Origin: Flavimaribacter sediminis
Lineage (GTDB): Bacteria; Pseudomonadota; Alphaproteobacteria; Rhizobiales; Rhizobiaceae
Reading direction: 5' to 3'
Assembly (NCBI RefSeq): GCF_019492055.1
Contig: NZ_JAICBX010000002.1
Coordinates: 372,001-436,000 of the forward strand
DNA length: 64,000 nt
Below, one piece after another: positions 27,430 to 35,083 of this stretch. How positions within the stretch are numbered: position 1 is the first letter of the stretch; each line of letters opens with the position of its first letter. The notes beneath the pieces are model-generated. The model had not been told where the DNA came from. It did no database searches and was given only the letters and a program-made list of their open reading frames with translations. The position numbers were made by a program, and so were the translations under genes.

Positions 27430-28302
27430 CTAACGCCTCCCCAGCACGCCGAAGGTCATGCCCATCAGCAGATGCTTTCGGATGAGATAGAAGAAAACGA
27501 GGACAGGTATGATGAGCACCACGCCGGCCGCGCAGATCTGGGTCCATTCGATGCCCGTCGCGCCGGAGGCCGCTGAAATCTTCACCGGCAGGGTCTTGGC
27601 CTGGGTAGTCGTGAGGATCGACGCGAAGGCGAACTCATTCCATGCAAAGATGAAGCAGAAACCGGCGGTGGCTGCGATACCGCCCTTGACCATCGGCAGG
27701 ACCAGACGAAAGAAGGCGTAGAGCCGCGTATAGCCGCTGACGAGCGCAATCTGCTCTATCTCCTTGGGCACTCCGTCGAAAAAGCCTTTCATGATCCAGG
27801 TCGCAAGACCAACATTGGCGAAGACCGCGACAAGCACAAGACCGGTGCGGGTGTCGGCAAGACCGAGACGTGCGAACATCAGGTGATAGAAGACGAGCAC
27901 GGCCACCGGGGGCAGCATGCGCGTCGACAGAACGAAAAACAGGAAGTCGTTCTTTCCGGTGAAATTGAAACGAGAGCAGACGTAGCCGCCCATCGTGCCG
28001 AGAATGACGGCAAGCGCCGTGCCGACCGTCGAAACGACGATGCTGCTGATCAGCGAATCAAGAACCCCGTAAGCCGAGGCGCTCTCGGCCGCGGCGCCGA
28101 CTCCGAAGACCTGCTGATATCCGGACAGATCCGGCTCGAAAAACCACACAGGCGGCATGGAGAACAGATCGGCCCTGCTTTTCAGTGAGGAAATGATCAG
28201 CCAGAAGATCGGACCCAGATTATAGAACGTGTAGGCGGCCAGAAGAACGATCAGGATCCACTGGGTCAGTTTCTGGACGGAATCGGTCTGCGCTTTCGTC
28301 AT
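27430..28302 (-). CDS. ABC transporter permease, CUT1 (MalG/UgpE-like)
   Basis: Inner-membrane permease of 290 residues (ATG at 28302, with GGAGGAGAG upstream; an in-frame ATG at 28335 is a weaker alternative). About six spans are evident. Its EAA-region is divergent (EIEQIALVSGYTRLYAFFRL), lacking the usual second Ala and Asp-Gly-Ala. This fits a partner bound by the atypical ATPase. It is the first membrane gene after the binding-protein gene and the intergenic hairpin. Confidence 0.9.
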   Translation of the reverse strand: MTKAQTDSVQKLTQWILIVLLAAYTFYNLGPIFWLIISSLKSRADLFSMPPVWFFEPDLSGYQQVFGVGAAAESASAYGVLDSLISSIVVSTVGTALAVILGTMGGYVCSRFNFTGKNDFLFFVLSTRMLPPVAVLVFYHLMFARLGLADTRTGLVLVAVFANVGLATWIMKGFFDGVPKEIEQIALVSGYTRLYAFFRLVLPMVKGGIAATAGFCFIFAWNEFAFASILTTTQAKTLPVKISAASGATGIEWTQICAAGVVLIIPVLVFFYLIRKHLLMGMTFGVLGRR

Positions 28303-28369
28303 CTGGATACGCTCTCCTCCCTCGGCCACTGTCATGACAGCGCGCCTTGATCATTCTTTGTTTTGGAGT

Positions 28370-28405
28370 GTATGGCGCGTCGAAACGGTGTTCAACGCGC
28401 CATAC
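28370..28405 (-). terminator. Intergenic hairpin between CUT1 binding protein and permeases
   Basis: Eleven-base perfect arms GTATGGCGCGT (28370-28380) and ACGCGCCATAC (28395-28405) lie 11 bases after the binding-protein stop. No T-tract follows on the minus strand. It should hold 3' ends of the binding-protein mRNA and reduce read-through into the permease genes. Confidence 0.6.
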
Positions 28406-28415
28406 CGGGAGGATA

Positions 28416-29825
28416 TTAGTTGTTGACAGGAACCACGTCGTCCATGCCGACGGGCGCGATTTCCTGATCCGGCACTTCCGGCGTCGAGTCTGAACGCTTG
28501 ATCTCGTGACCGGCGCGCTGCAGGGTCCGCTCGTGCTTTTTGGCCGCATCCGTCAGAGCCTGCTCCACCGTCTTCGAACCGGAGACAGCGTTGGAGACTT
28601 CCTCCTGAAGCTGGTCGAGCAGCACCGGATATTCCGGCAGGTGCCAATAGTCGTTGAGATACTGCAGGGCCTTTGAGAACTGAGCATTATAGCTGTTCAG
28701 TCCCTGCCAGTCGGGGCTGTCGAGCACCGCCTTCAAACCAGTCTGGCACACAGCCGCATATCGCTCCTGCTGTTCGGGCTGAAAGTACCACTCCATGAAC
28801 TTGACGAGTTCAGGGAGCTTCTCGGAGTATTTGTTGATGCCCATGCCCTGGCCACCAACGGAGAACTGCCGGCGGAACTTGCCGTCGCGGCCGACGGCGC
28901 CCGGCAAGATGCCGAAGCCCGTATCCTTGGCGAACTTGTTGACTTCCGGATCGGCGTTGGAGCCGTTGAAGTAGAACCACTGCATGGCCATGGCGAGCTG
29001 GCCTTGCTGGAAGGCGGCGTTGACTTCGTCAAAGCCCCAGTTGCCGCTTCCGGGCGGGCCGAACTGGAACATGTCGACATAGGCCTGCACGCCGTCAATG
29101 GAGGCCGGCGAATTGAGGTAGCCCTGAACCTCGAAGGTTTCCGGGTTGTAAAGCTCTCCGCCGAAGGACCACAGGAAAGAGTTGGACGCCGTGGTGGCGA
29201 AGTCGTATTCGCGACCGCCCATCTGCCCCCAGCCGTAAAGGCCTTCGTCGGGACGCGTGAAGAACTCGGCGACTTCCTTGGCTTCCTGATAGGTTTCCGG
29301 GACCCTGAGGTCACGGCCGTATTTCTCCTTGAACGCCACCTGCTCGTCCGGATCCTCGAACAGGTCCTTGCGATACATCAGACCATAGGCGTCCTGGTTG
29401 GCGGGCAGGCCGTAGAACTCACCCGAGCCATCCGGATACTCGCCGTACTGGGACAGGGACGAGGCGGGAAAGATTTCGGCGCTGAGATAATCCGAATCGG
29501 CGAAGATATCGTTGATCTTGACGGCATGGCCGCCGCCGGCGAACTCAGCCGTCGACTGGCTGTCCCACATTGCGAAGTCGAACGCGTCGCCCTGGATGGC
29601 GAATTCGGAAGCGATCTTGTTGTGCCATTCCGGGCCGTATGGAACGAGGGCGGGGACGATGGTGACCGATTTGTCGGGATAGTCCTTGGCGATCTCGACC
29701 AGTGCGTCGGCGCAGGTGCCCGCATGCCAGACGAATGTCAGCTCGGTGTCGGCATTCGCGCTTGTCGAAGCCGCGGATGCAGCGATCACGGCGGCCGACG
29801 CCATGAGAGTGTGGCGCAATTTCAT
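28416..29825 (-). CDS. Extracellular solute-binding protein of CUT1 importer
   Basis: Binding protein of 469 residues with a Sec signal (MKLRHTLMASAAVIAASAAS, cleavage near ANA-DTEL at residue 25). The mature part is of the large sugar/glycerol-binding family, with DFAMWDSQSTAEFAGGG and GQLAMAMQWFYFNGSNADPE. It is the first gene of an eight- or nine-gene minus-strand unit running through permeases, ATPases, dhaK, dhaL, lsrF-like and the aldolase fusion. GGAGGAG precedes the ATG. The ligand is probably a polyol or keto-sugar. Confidence 0.9.
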   Translation of the reverse strand: MKLRHTLMASAAVIAASAASTSANADTELTFVWHAGTCADALVEIAKDYPDKSVTIVPALVPYGPEWHNKIASEFAIQGDAFDFAMWDSQSTAEFAGGGHAVKINDIFADSDYLSAEIFPASSLSQYGEYPDGSGEFYGLPANQDAYGLMYRKDLFEDPDEQVAFKEKYGRDLRVPETYQEAKEVAEFFTRPDEGLYGWGQMGGREYDFATTASNSFLWSFGGELYNPETFEVQGYLNSPASIDGVQAYVDMFQFGPPGSGNWGFDEVNAAFQQGQLAMAMQWFYFNGSNADPEVNKFAKDTGFGILPGAVGRDGKFRRQFSVGGQGMGINKYSEKLPELVKFMEWYFQPEQQERYAAVCQTGLKAVLDSPDWQGLNSYNAQFSKALQYLNDYWHLPEYPVLLDQLQEEVSNAVSGSKTVEQALTDAAKKHERTLQRAGHEIKRSDSTPEVPDQEIAPVGMDDVVPVNN

Positions 29826-30161
29826 TTCTGTACTCCTCCTGATTTGGATTAGAGCGTGACCTGTTCCTACTCCCGCCAGCTCTAAAATAACGACGGCAAC
29901 CTAACATCATTTCGTGATATCAATCAATTATTTTGTTAGTAAAAACAGAAAAATGTTAACGGAACATCGAGCTTGTTTAGTGAGCAAGTAATCTTTATCA
30001 CATTGTTTTTGTTGATTTTAAAATGGATTTCTTACAAAATCTCGGTGCCAATATCAAACAATTGAAGTTATCCACAAAGTCACTTTATGCTGGACTTTTA
30101 ACAAAATCTGCGAGATTAACTTGGAAAATGTTAAAACGAGAGACAGACCGCGAGGAGACCA
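29826..30161. promoter_or_regulatory. A+T-rich divergent promoter with repeated AAATGTTAA-type half-sites
   Basis: This 336-base gap separates the binding-protein gene from the divergent deoR-type gene and is clearly more A+T-rich than its surroundings. Related half-sites recur: ATTTTGTTAG (29930-29939), AAAAATGTTAAC (29949-29960), CTTTTAACAAAAT (30095-30107) and AAAATGTTAAAAC (30125-30137), the third being in the opposite orientation. They are candidate operators for the DeoR-family regulator encoded next to them. Confidence 0.5.
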
Positions 30162-30950
30162 TTGAGCGCCATCGAAACAGTTGAGTCCATGTCGAAATCT
30201 GAACGGCGTCGGATGAAGATCCTGCAGCTGCTGATGGAAGGCAGCTCGGTCCAGATCAAGGATTTGGCCGACATGCTGGACGTGAGCCTGATGACGGTGC
30301 ATCGCGACCTCAACCATCTCGATCGCGAGGGTCTGGTGCGGCGCGTGCGCGGATCCGTTTCAGCGGAGAAGTCGCTGCTGTTTGAAAGCAGTTACAACTA
30401 CCGTGGCAAGAAACAGCTCGAGGAAAAGAAAGCGCTGGCCAAGGCGGCCGTTGGAAAGATCGAACCCGGCAACGCTGTTGTCTGCGACGACAGCACCACC
30501 ACCTACCACATCTGCGATTATATCGACGCAGTGACGCCGCTGACCGTTCTTACCAACGCTGTGCCGGTGCTGGAGACATTGCGAAGCAAGCCGGATGTCG
30601 ATCTTATTGCGCTCGGCGGGCGCTACCATCGCGGTTACAACGCCTATTTCGGCACCAGTTGCGAACAGGCAATCAAATCCTACCATGTCGATCTCGCTAT
30701 CATGTCGACGACAACGATTCAGGGCCTGTCGCTCTACACCCAGGATGAACAGGTGTTGAGGGCCAAGAAAGCGATGATGAGCATCGCACGCAAGAAAATC
30801 CTGCTCGCCGACGCCACGAAGTTCCACTTCAGCGCCCTCAACTATGTAGCGGACGTCACCGAATTCGATCTCGTTCTTCTGACCGGGAGTATTCCGCAGG
30901 AGAACATCGATCTGCTGACTGACGTAAAGGTCAAGTTCGAAATCGTCTGA
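30162..30950 (+). CDS. DeoR-family transcriptional regulator
   Basis: A 262-residue repressor-type protein. The TTG at 30162 is favoured because GAGGAG lies four bases upstream; an in-frame ATG is at 30189. The N-terminal winged helix contains QIKDLADMLDVSLMTVHRDLNHLDREGLVRR, the classic DeoR pattern, and the C-terminal sugar-phosphate sensor domain contains DDSTTTYHI and MSIARKKILLADATKF. Members sense phosphorylated sugar intermediates, which fits control of the kinase-aldolase operon divergent to it and of the aldolase gene downstream. Confidence 0.93.
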   Translation: MSAIETVESMSKSERRRMKILQLLMEGSSVQIKDLADMLDVSLMTVHRDLNHLDREGLVRRVRGSVSAEKSLLFESSYNYRGKKQLEEKKALAKAAVGKIEPGNAVVCDDSTTTYHICDYIDAVTPLTVLTNAVPVLETLRSKPDVDLIALGGRYHRGYNAYFGTSCEQAIKSYHVDLAIMSTTTIQGLSLYTQDEQVLRAKKAMMSIARKKILLADATKFHFSALNYVADVTEFDLVLLTGSIPQENIDLLTDVKVKFEIV

Positions 30951-30987
30951 TATTCAATCAACCCATCAAGTCGGGAGGAGACCCACC

Positions 30988-31773
30988 ATGTCGGAAATCG
31001 GAAAAGCACGACGGCTTGCGCGCCTGTTCAACGAAAAGTCGGGAAGGATGCTTTGCGTTCCCATGGACCATGGAATGCAGGTCGGACCGATTGCCGGCAT
31101 CCAGAACCCGGAACCGTTGATCGACGCGGTTGTGGAGGCGGGAGTCGATGCGGTGATCATCAATCCGGGCCTCTACATCCGTTACCATGAGCGTTTCGCC
31201 AACGGACCTGCGATCATCCTGCGGCTCGACCAGACCACCATGTGGCGGACCGGAACCAAAACCGGCTATCCCGACACCCATACTCGGCAGGTGGCGACGG
31301 TCCGTGAAGCCGTGCAGATGGGGGCCGAGGCTGTGATCAGCTATCTCTTTACCTGCAACAACGACCCGGCGGAGGAAACGCGCTGCTTCGAGATCTGCGG
31401 GGCGATCGCCAGCGAGTGCCGGGAATGGGGCATGGTTCATGTCATCGAGGCTATGGCGGCCAAGGGCGGGTTTGCAACCACCGAGGATCCTGATGTCGTC
31501 GGCCTCAATTGCCGGATCGCAGGTGAAATGGGCGCCGACATCATCAAGACGGACTGGTGCGGTGCGAAGGGATTCAAGACAGTCGCCAAACAATCCCTGG
31601 CGCCGGTGGCCGTTGCCGGCGGCGCCACCGAAGGGGACGATAAGGCGCTATTCGACTTCGCATCCTCGGCGATCAAGAATGGCGCGAAAGGCATCATCTT
31701 CGGCCGCAACGTATTCCAGCGCAAAAATGTCAAGGAAATCCTCTCCGGCCTGCGGGATATCGTTCATGATTAG
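30988..31773 (+). CDS. Class I aldolase, DhnA/LacD-like family
   Basis: A 261-residue TIM-barrel aldolase, same superfamily as the LsrF-like protein but only distantly similar. It has the opening MLCVPMDHGMQVGP (the DHG motif near residue 27), GADIIKTDWCGAKGF with Lys187 as the likely Schiff-base lysine, and the phosphate-binding C-terminal segments PVAVAGGATEG and GIIFGRNVFQR. AGTCGGGAGGAG precedes the ATG. It follows deoR and probably belongs to the same pathway, cleaving or forming a phosphorylated keto-sugar. Confidence 0.88.
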   Translation: MSEIGKARRLARLFNEKSGRMLCVPMDHGMQVGPIAGIQNPEPLIDAVVEAGVDAVIINPGLYIRYHERFANGPAIILRLDQTTMWRTGTKTGYPDTHTRQVATVREAVQMGAEAVISYLFTCNNDPAEETRCFEICGAIASECREWGMVHVIEAMAAKGGFATTEDPDVVGLNCRIAGEMGADIIKTDWCGAKGFKTVAKQSLAPVAVAGGATEGDDKALFDFASSAIKNGAKGIIFGRNVFQRKNVKEILSGLRDIVHD

Positions 31774-32468
31774 GTACTGACAAGAACCGAAATCCCTAAG
31801 TGCACTTGACCGATCAAATTGGCACAATTTCGCCGGTAGATCGGTATCGCAGTCTGAATGGCCTTGAGCGTTGGTCATGTCTGCTTTTCAAAGAGTGAGT
31901 CCGAGCGCCTGCATGGACATTTCGAGAGAAAAGACCACGTCTTCCCAGACCACCACCTTGTGAATCAGTGCCTTTTTTGAACAGGCACAACGGGTACTTG
32001 TGTTCCGAGCAGAAAAAACTCTCCGCCCCCGCCCCTTCCATACGGCGGCGGCATTCGAGCAACGCAGTTACACTCGTTCGTGTGAGTGAAAAGGAACCCC
32101 CATGGGAGTATCCCAAACTCGGATTCTGAAAATCAACTCTCTGAGTTTCAGAAGCAGTCCTGTTACCAGGCCGGGCGAGACCCTGCCAAACCTGGTCTAT
32201 TCCTGGCGGATCGCAGGACAATCGGCGCATTCTCGCCTCGTCTTTTCTCTAAGCATATGAAACTGTTAGGAAATGACCTCCCTTACCAAGGGAGAGCAGA
32301 ATCCGCAGACCAATAAAAATCAACTAGTTAGTAAGCGAATAATGACAGATACTTCAAGAAACGTTCCGTTGTTTCTGTCATGATCGCATTGTGACAAATG
32401 CCAGAATTCCTCACTCTTGCACAGGCGAGCGGGTCAGACCGAAAGAAAGAGATTTCTCAGAATGAATT
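31774..32468. other. 695-base convergent intergenic region
   Basis: This stretch lies between the end of the aldolase gene and the end of the minus-strand ABC ATPase gene. Open frames on both strands are short, cysteine/arginine-rich and without recognisable motifs. The base composition is lower in G+C than the flanking genes. It may hold a decayed gene or insertion remnant, but I cannot identify one and see no clear terminator. Confidence 0.35.
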
Positions 32469-33968
32469 TTAGTGAACCGCCGCATAGATGATCTTTTCCT
32501 CTGTCGCCTCATCGGTGTCCAATTCCTCCACGATGCGTCCCTGGCGCGCCACGAGAATGCGATCGGAGAGGTTGAGCACCTCCGGCAAATAAGATGAAAT
32601 CACTACGACTGCTGCGCCGGCATCGGCCAGGTCCTCGATGATCTTGTGGATTTCGGCGATCGCCCCCACATCAACGCCACGTGTCGGCTCATCGAAAATG
32701 ACGATGGAGGGCGCCTGGATCAGGGACTTGGCGATCACCACCTTCTGCTGATTCCCGCCCGACAGTTCAACCACTTTGGAATTTTCATTGATAGCCCGAA
32801 TGTTTAAAGCCTTCGTCCATTCTGCAGCCTGACTTTTCGCCTCGGACATGGAGGTGAGCAAAACGGGATTCTCGCCCTGTATGAGCTTGCCGAGATAGAT
32901 GTTCTGCGCAATGCCCATCGTTTCGAAGAGGCCGTCATACTTGCGATCCTCGGTTATATAGGCAATGCCCTTGTTGACCGCCTGCCGCGGGACGCGGAAC
33001 CGCACCGGTTCGCCATGAACCCGCACGCGCCCGCCGTGGAAGAAGTCCCGTTTCAGGACGCCTGCCGCGATCTTCATCATCTCTGTCCGCCCTGCCCCGA
33101 CAAGCCCGAACAGGCCTGTCACCTGCCCGGAAAATACCGACAATGTCGCACTGCGCACGGCCTTTCCCATGGAAACGTTTTCGAGGCTTAGAACCTTCTC
33201 ACCGGGCGGGCGGCTCTTGCGCAGCGTCTTGCCCACGCCGTAAAGTTCACGTGTCAGTTGACGGCCGACCATGGCCTGGACGATCGTTTCGCGACTGAAA
33301 TTCTTCGTGCGGTCCGTAACGATCAGTTCCCCGTCGCGCAACACACTGATCCGGTCGGCATGGCCGAGTGCTTCTTCCAGCGCATGTGAAATGAAGAAAA
33401 CGGACGCTCCATCGGTCTTCAGCCGGTCCAGCAGGACAAAGAAATGCTCCTTTTCTTCCGGCGTGAGCGTTGCAGTCGGCTCGTCGAAAATGAAGATCCT
33501 GGCATTGTGGTGAACGGCGCGGGCAATTTCCACCATCTGCTTTTTCGCCGCACCCAAAGTCGAGACCAAAGCGGTCGGCTCGACATGGAAATTGAGGCGC
33601 TGCAGATGCTGCTGCGCTCGGATATTGATCCCGCGAAGCCTGTTGAAAAAGCCCTCATCTCCGAGGAAGATGTTCTGGGCAACGTTCATCGAGGGAACCA
33701 GATTGGTTTCCTGATAGACCATTGCCACCCCTTCGGCCATGGCTTGCGCAGGGCTCTCGAAGCGTATCGGCTTACCATCCAGCAGCAATTCCCCGGAAGT
33801 GAGCGGATAGAGGCCGGCAAGTAGCTTCGTCAGGGTTGATTTGCCGGCGCCGTTTTCGCCGAGCAGCGCATGTACCTCGCCTTTCTGCAGCGTGATGTTC
33901 ACATCGCGAACGGCCGGGTTGCCGCGAAATTCCTTGGTGGCATTGCGAAATTCTACAACCGGCGTCAT
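32469..33968 (-). CDS. CUT2 sugar-type ABC importer ATPase (RbsA/MglA-like) in the mevalonate locus
   Basis: Double ATPase of 499 residues. The N-half has Walker A GENGAGKSTL, Walker B IFIFDEPTATL and a degenerate signature region (LGAAKKQMVEIARA). The C-half has the usual degenerate Walker A (GLVGAGRTEMMK), an intact LSGGNQQKVVIAKSL and VIFDEPTRGVDVGA. This gives one competent composite ATP site, as is normal for this family. It is the last gene of the mvaA-led operon and its ATG overlaps the propeller gene stop. Confidence 0.92.
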   Translation of the reverse strand: MTPVVEFRNATKEFRGNPAVRDVNITLQKGEVHALLGENGAGKSTLTKLLAGLYPLTSGELLLDGKPIRFESPAQAMAEGVAMVYQETNLVPSMNVAQNIFLGDEGFFNRLRGINIRAQQHLQRLNFHVEPTALVSTLGAAKKQMVEIARAVHHNARIFIFDEPTATLTPEEKEHFFVLLDRLKTDGASVFFISHALEEALGHADRISVLRDGELIVTDRTKNFSRETIVQAMVGRQLTRELYGVGKTLRKSRPPGEKVLSLENVSMGKAVRSATLSVFSGQVTGLFGLVGAGRTEMMKIAAGVLKRDFFHGGRVRVHGEPVRFRVPRQAVNKGIAYITEDRKYDGLFETMGIAQNIYLGKLIQGENPVLLTSMSEAKSQAAEWTKALNIRAINENSKVVELSGGNQQKVVIAKSLIQAPSIVIFDEPTRGVDVGAIAEIHKIIEDLADAGAAVVVISSYLPEVLNLSDRILVARQGRIVEELDTDEATEEKIIYAAVH

Positions 33969-35083
33969 GACTGAACCTCAATCGCAGCCCTGCCTGCAGA
34001 ATTGCCGGTAAACCGGACCAGCTTCCCGGCGCCGCGCGCGACCGCAAAAACGCCGTCTTTTGTTTCACAAATGCCGGTCATCCCGTGCAAGGCGCCATCC
34101 GCCCGGCTGTGCAGGCTCTCGACGGGACGCATGTTTTCATCGCAACGGACAACCAGGCCATAGGAGGACGATGGCGCCCAGGGTTTCAGGATGCCCATCT
34201 GGCGGACAGCCCCCTGCTGCAGCGGATGGTCGTATCTGGTCGAAGCGCTCAGGGAGGGGCCGACCCATTCTTCCGGATCTACTGTTTTAAGCATCTCGTT
34301 CCTGAATCCGTCTTCCCGCAGGACGAACTCGAAGAGTTGCCGCCGCGGCGCGAACAACGTCAGCCAGTAACCGCCGTCCAGCGCAGGAGAAAGCCGTGAC
34401 GGATAGGCCGGCAGATCCTCCAGCAGAACAGCTCTCTTTCCACTGGCCGTATCGATGGCAACGATCCTGTGACGCCAGCTCTCAGCAACGGCAAGCCTGC
34501 CGTCGGCAAGGGCCGCTACGCCATAAGGAAAGGCCAGGTCCTCCGCAACGATATCGGTCGATCCGGTATCGAGGTCGAGCAGACAGAGGCAGCCGGATCG
34601 TCCCTTTTCCATCAGATCGCGTTTCCATTCGCTTGCGGTATTGCGGCGCGATCCTATGCAGATCGCCAGCCGGCCGTCGGCCGCCTGCGTTGCAGCCGTC
34701 ATGCATGCCGACAATTCGGCAGCGAACTCGATCAACCTGAAATCGCCCGGCAAACCAAGGTAGACACCCTGTCCCGTGACGCCCACCGCATATCGCCCGT
34801 CGTCAAGGACCGCAAGAAAGCCGATCGTGCCTTCGAATGTGCTGATCGTCTCGGCGTCGCCCCCGCCGGAGGGCACGGGAAACGCCACAAGACTGCTGCC
34901 TGCACTGAGGACAAGCCCCGAAGCCACCGGCGCCACGTCATCGAGACCGGCCACTTTCAGAATACAAGGAGCATCCTCGAGGCGGCTGTTCGGCTTGAGA
35001 ACGCCGTCCATCGCCGGGACGCTGATACCGGCGTCGCGGCGCGGGAGCATGTTTGCAATCCAGGACGAAAGACCTGACATCAT
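33965..35083 (-). CDS. Beta-propeller protein, SMP-30/strictosidine-synthase-like
   Basis: A 372-residue protein without a signal peptide or membrane span; the start overlaps the fused permease gene stop (TGATG). Repeated blade-like segments (LDDGRYAVGV, AADGRLAICI, LADGRLAVAES, KDGVFAVARG) suggest a six-bladed propeller. AEDLAFPYGVAALADGR and LPAYPSRLSPALDGGYWLTL resemble strictosidine-synthase/gluconolactonase blades. Family members often hydrolyse lactones with a bound divalent metal. Its partner gene encodes a permease with a similar domain attached. Confidence 0.8.
   Translation of the reverse strand: MMSGLSSWIANMLPRRDAGISVPAMDGVLKPNSRLEDAPCILKVAGLDDVAPVASGLVLSAGSSLVAFPVPSGGGDAETISTFEGTIGFLAVLDDGRYAVGVTGQGVYLGLPGDFRLIEFAAELSACMTAATQAADGRLAICIGSRRNTASEWKRDLMEKGRSGCLCLLDLDTGSTDIVAEDLAFPYGVAALADGRLAVAESWRHRIVAIDTASGKRAVLLEDLPAYPSRLSPALDGGYWLTLFAPRRQLFEFVLREDGFRNEMLKTVDPEEWVGPSLSASTRYDHPLQQGAVRQMGILKPWAPSSSYGLVVRCDENMRPVESLHSRADGALHGMTGICETKDGVFAVARGAGKLVRFTGNSAGRAAIEVQS

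Noticed and set aside
26489-27547. Upstream extension of the second CUT1 ATPase frame to 27547
   Set aside because: The extra residues are low-complexity and overlap the permease gene out of frame; the ATPase starts at the ATG at 26488 with MAKIELRDL.
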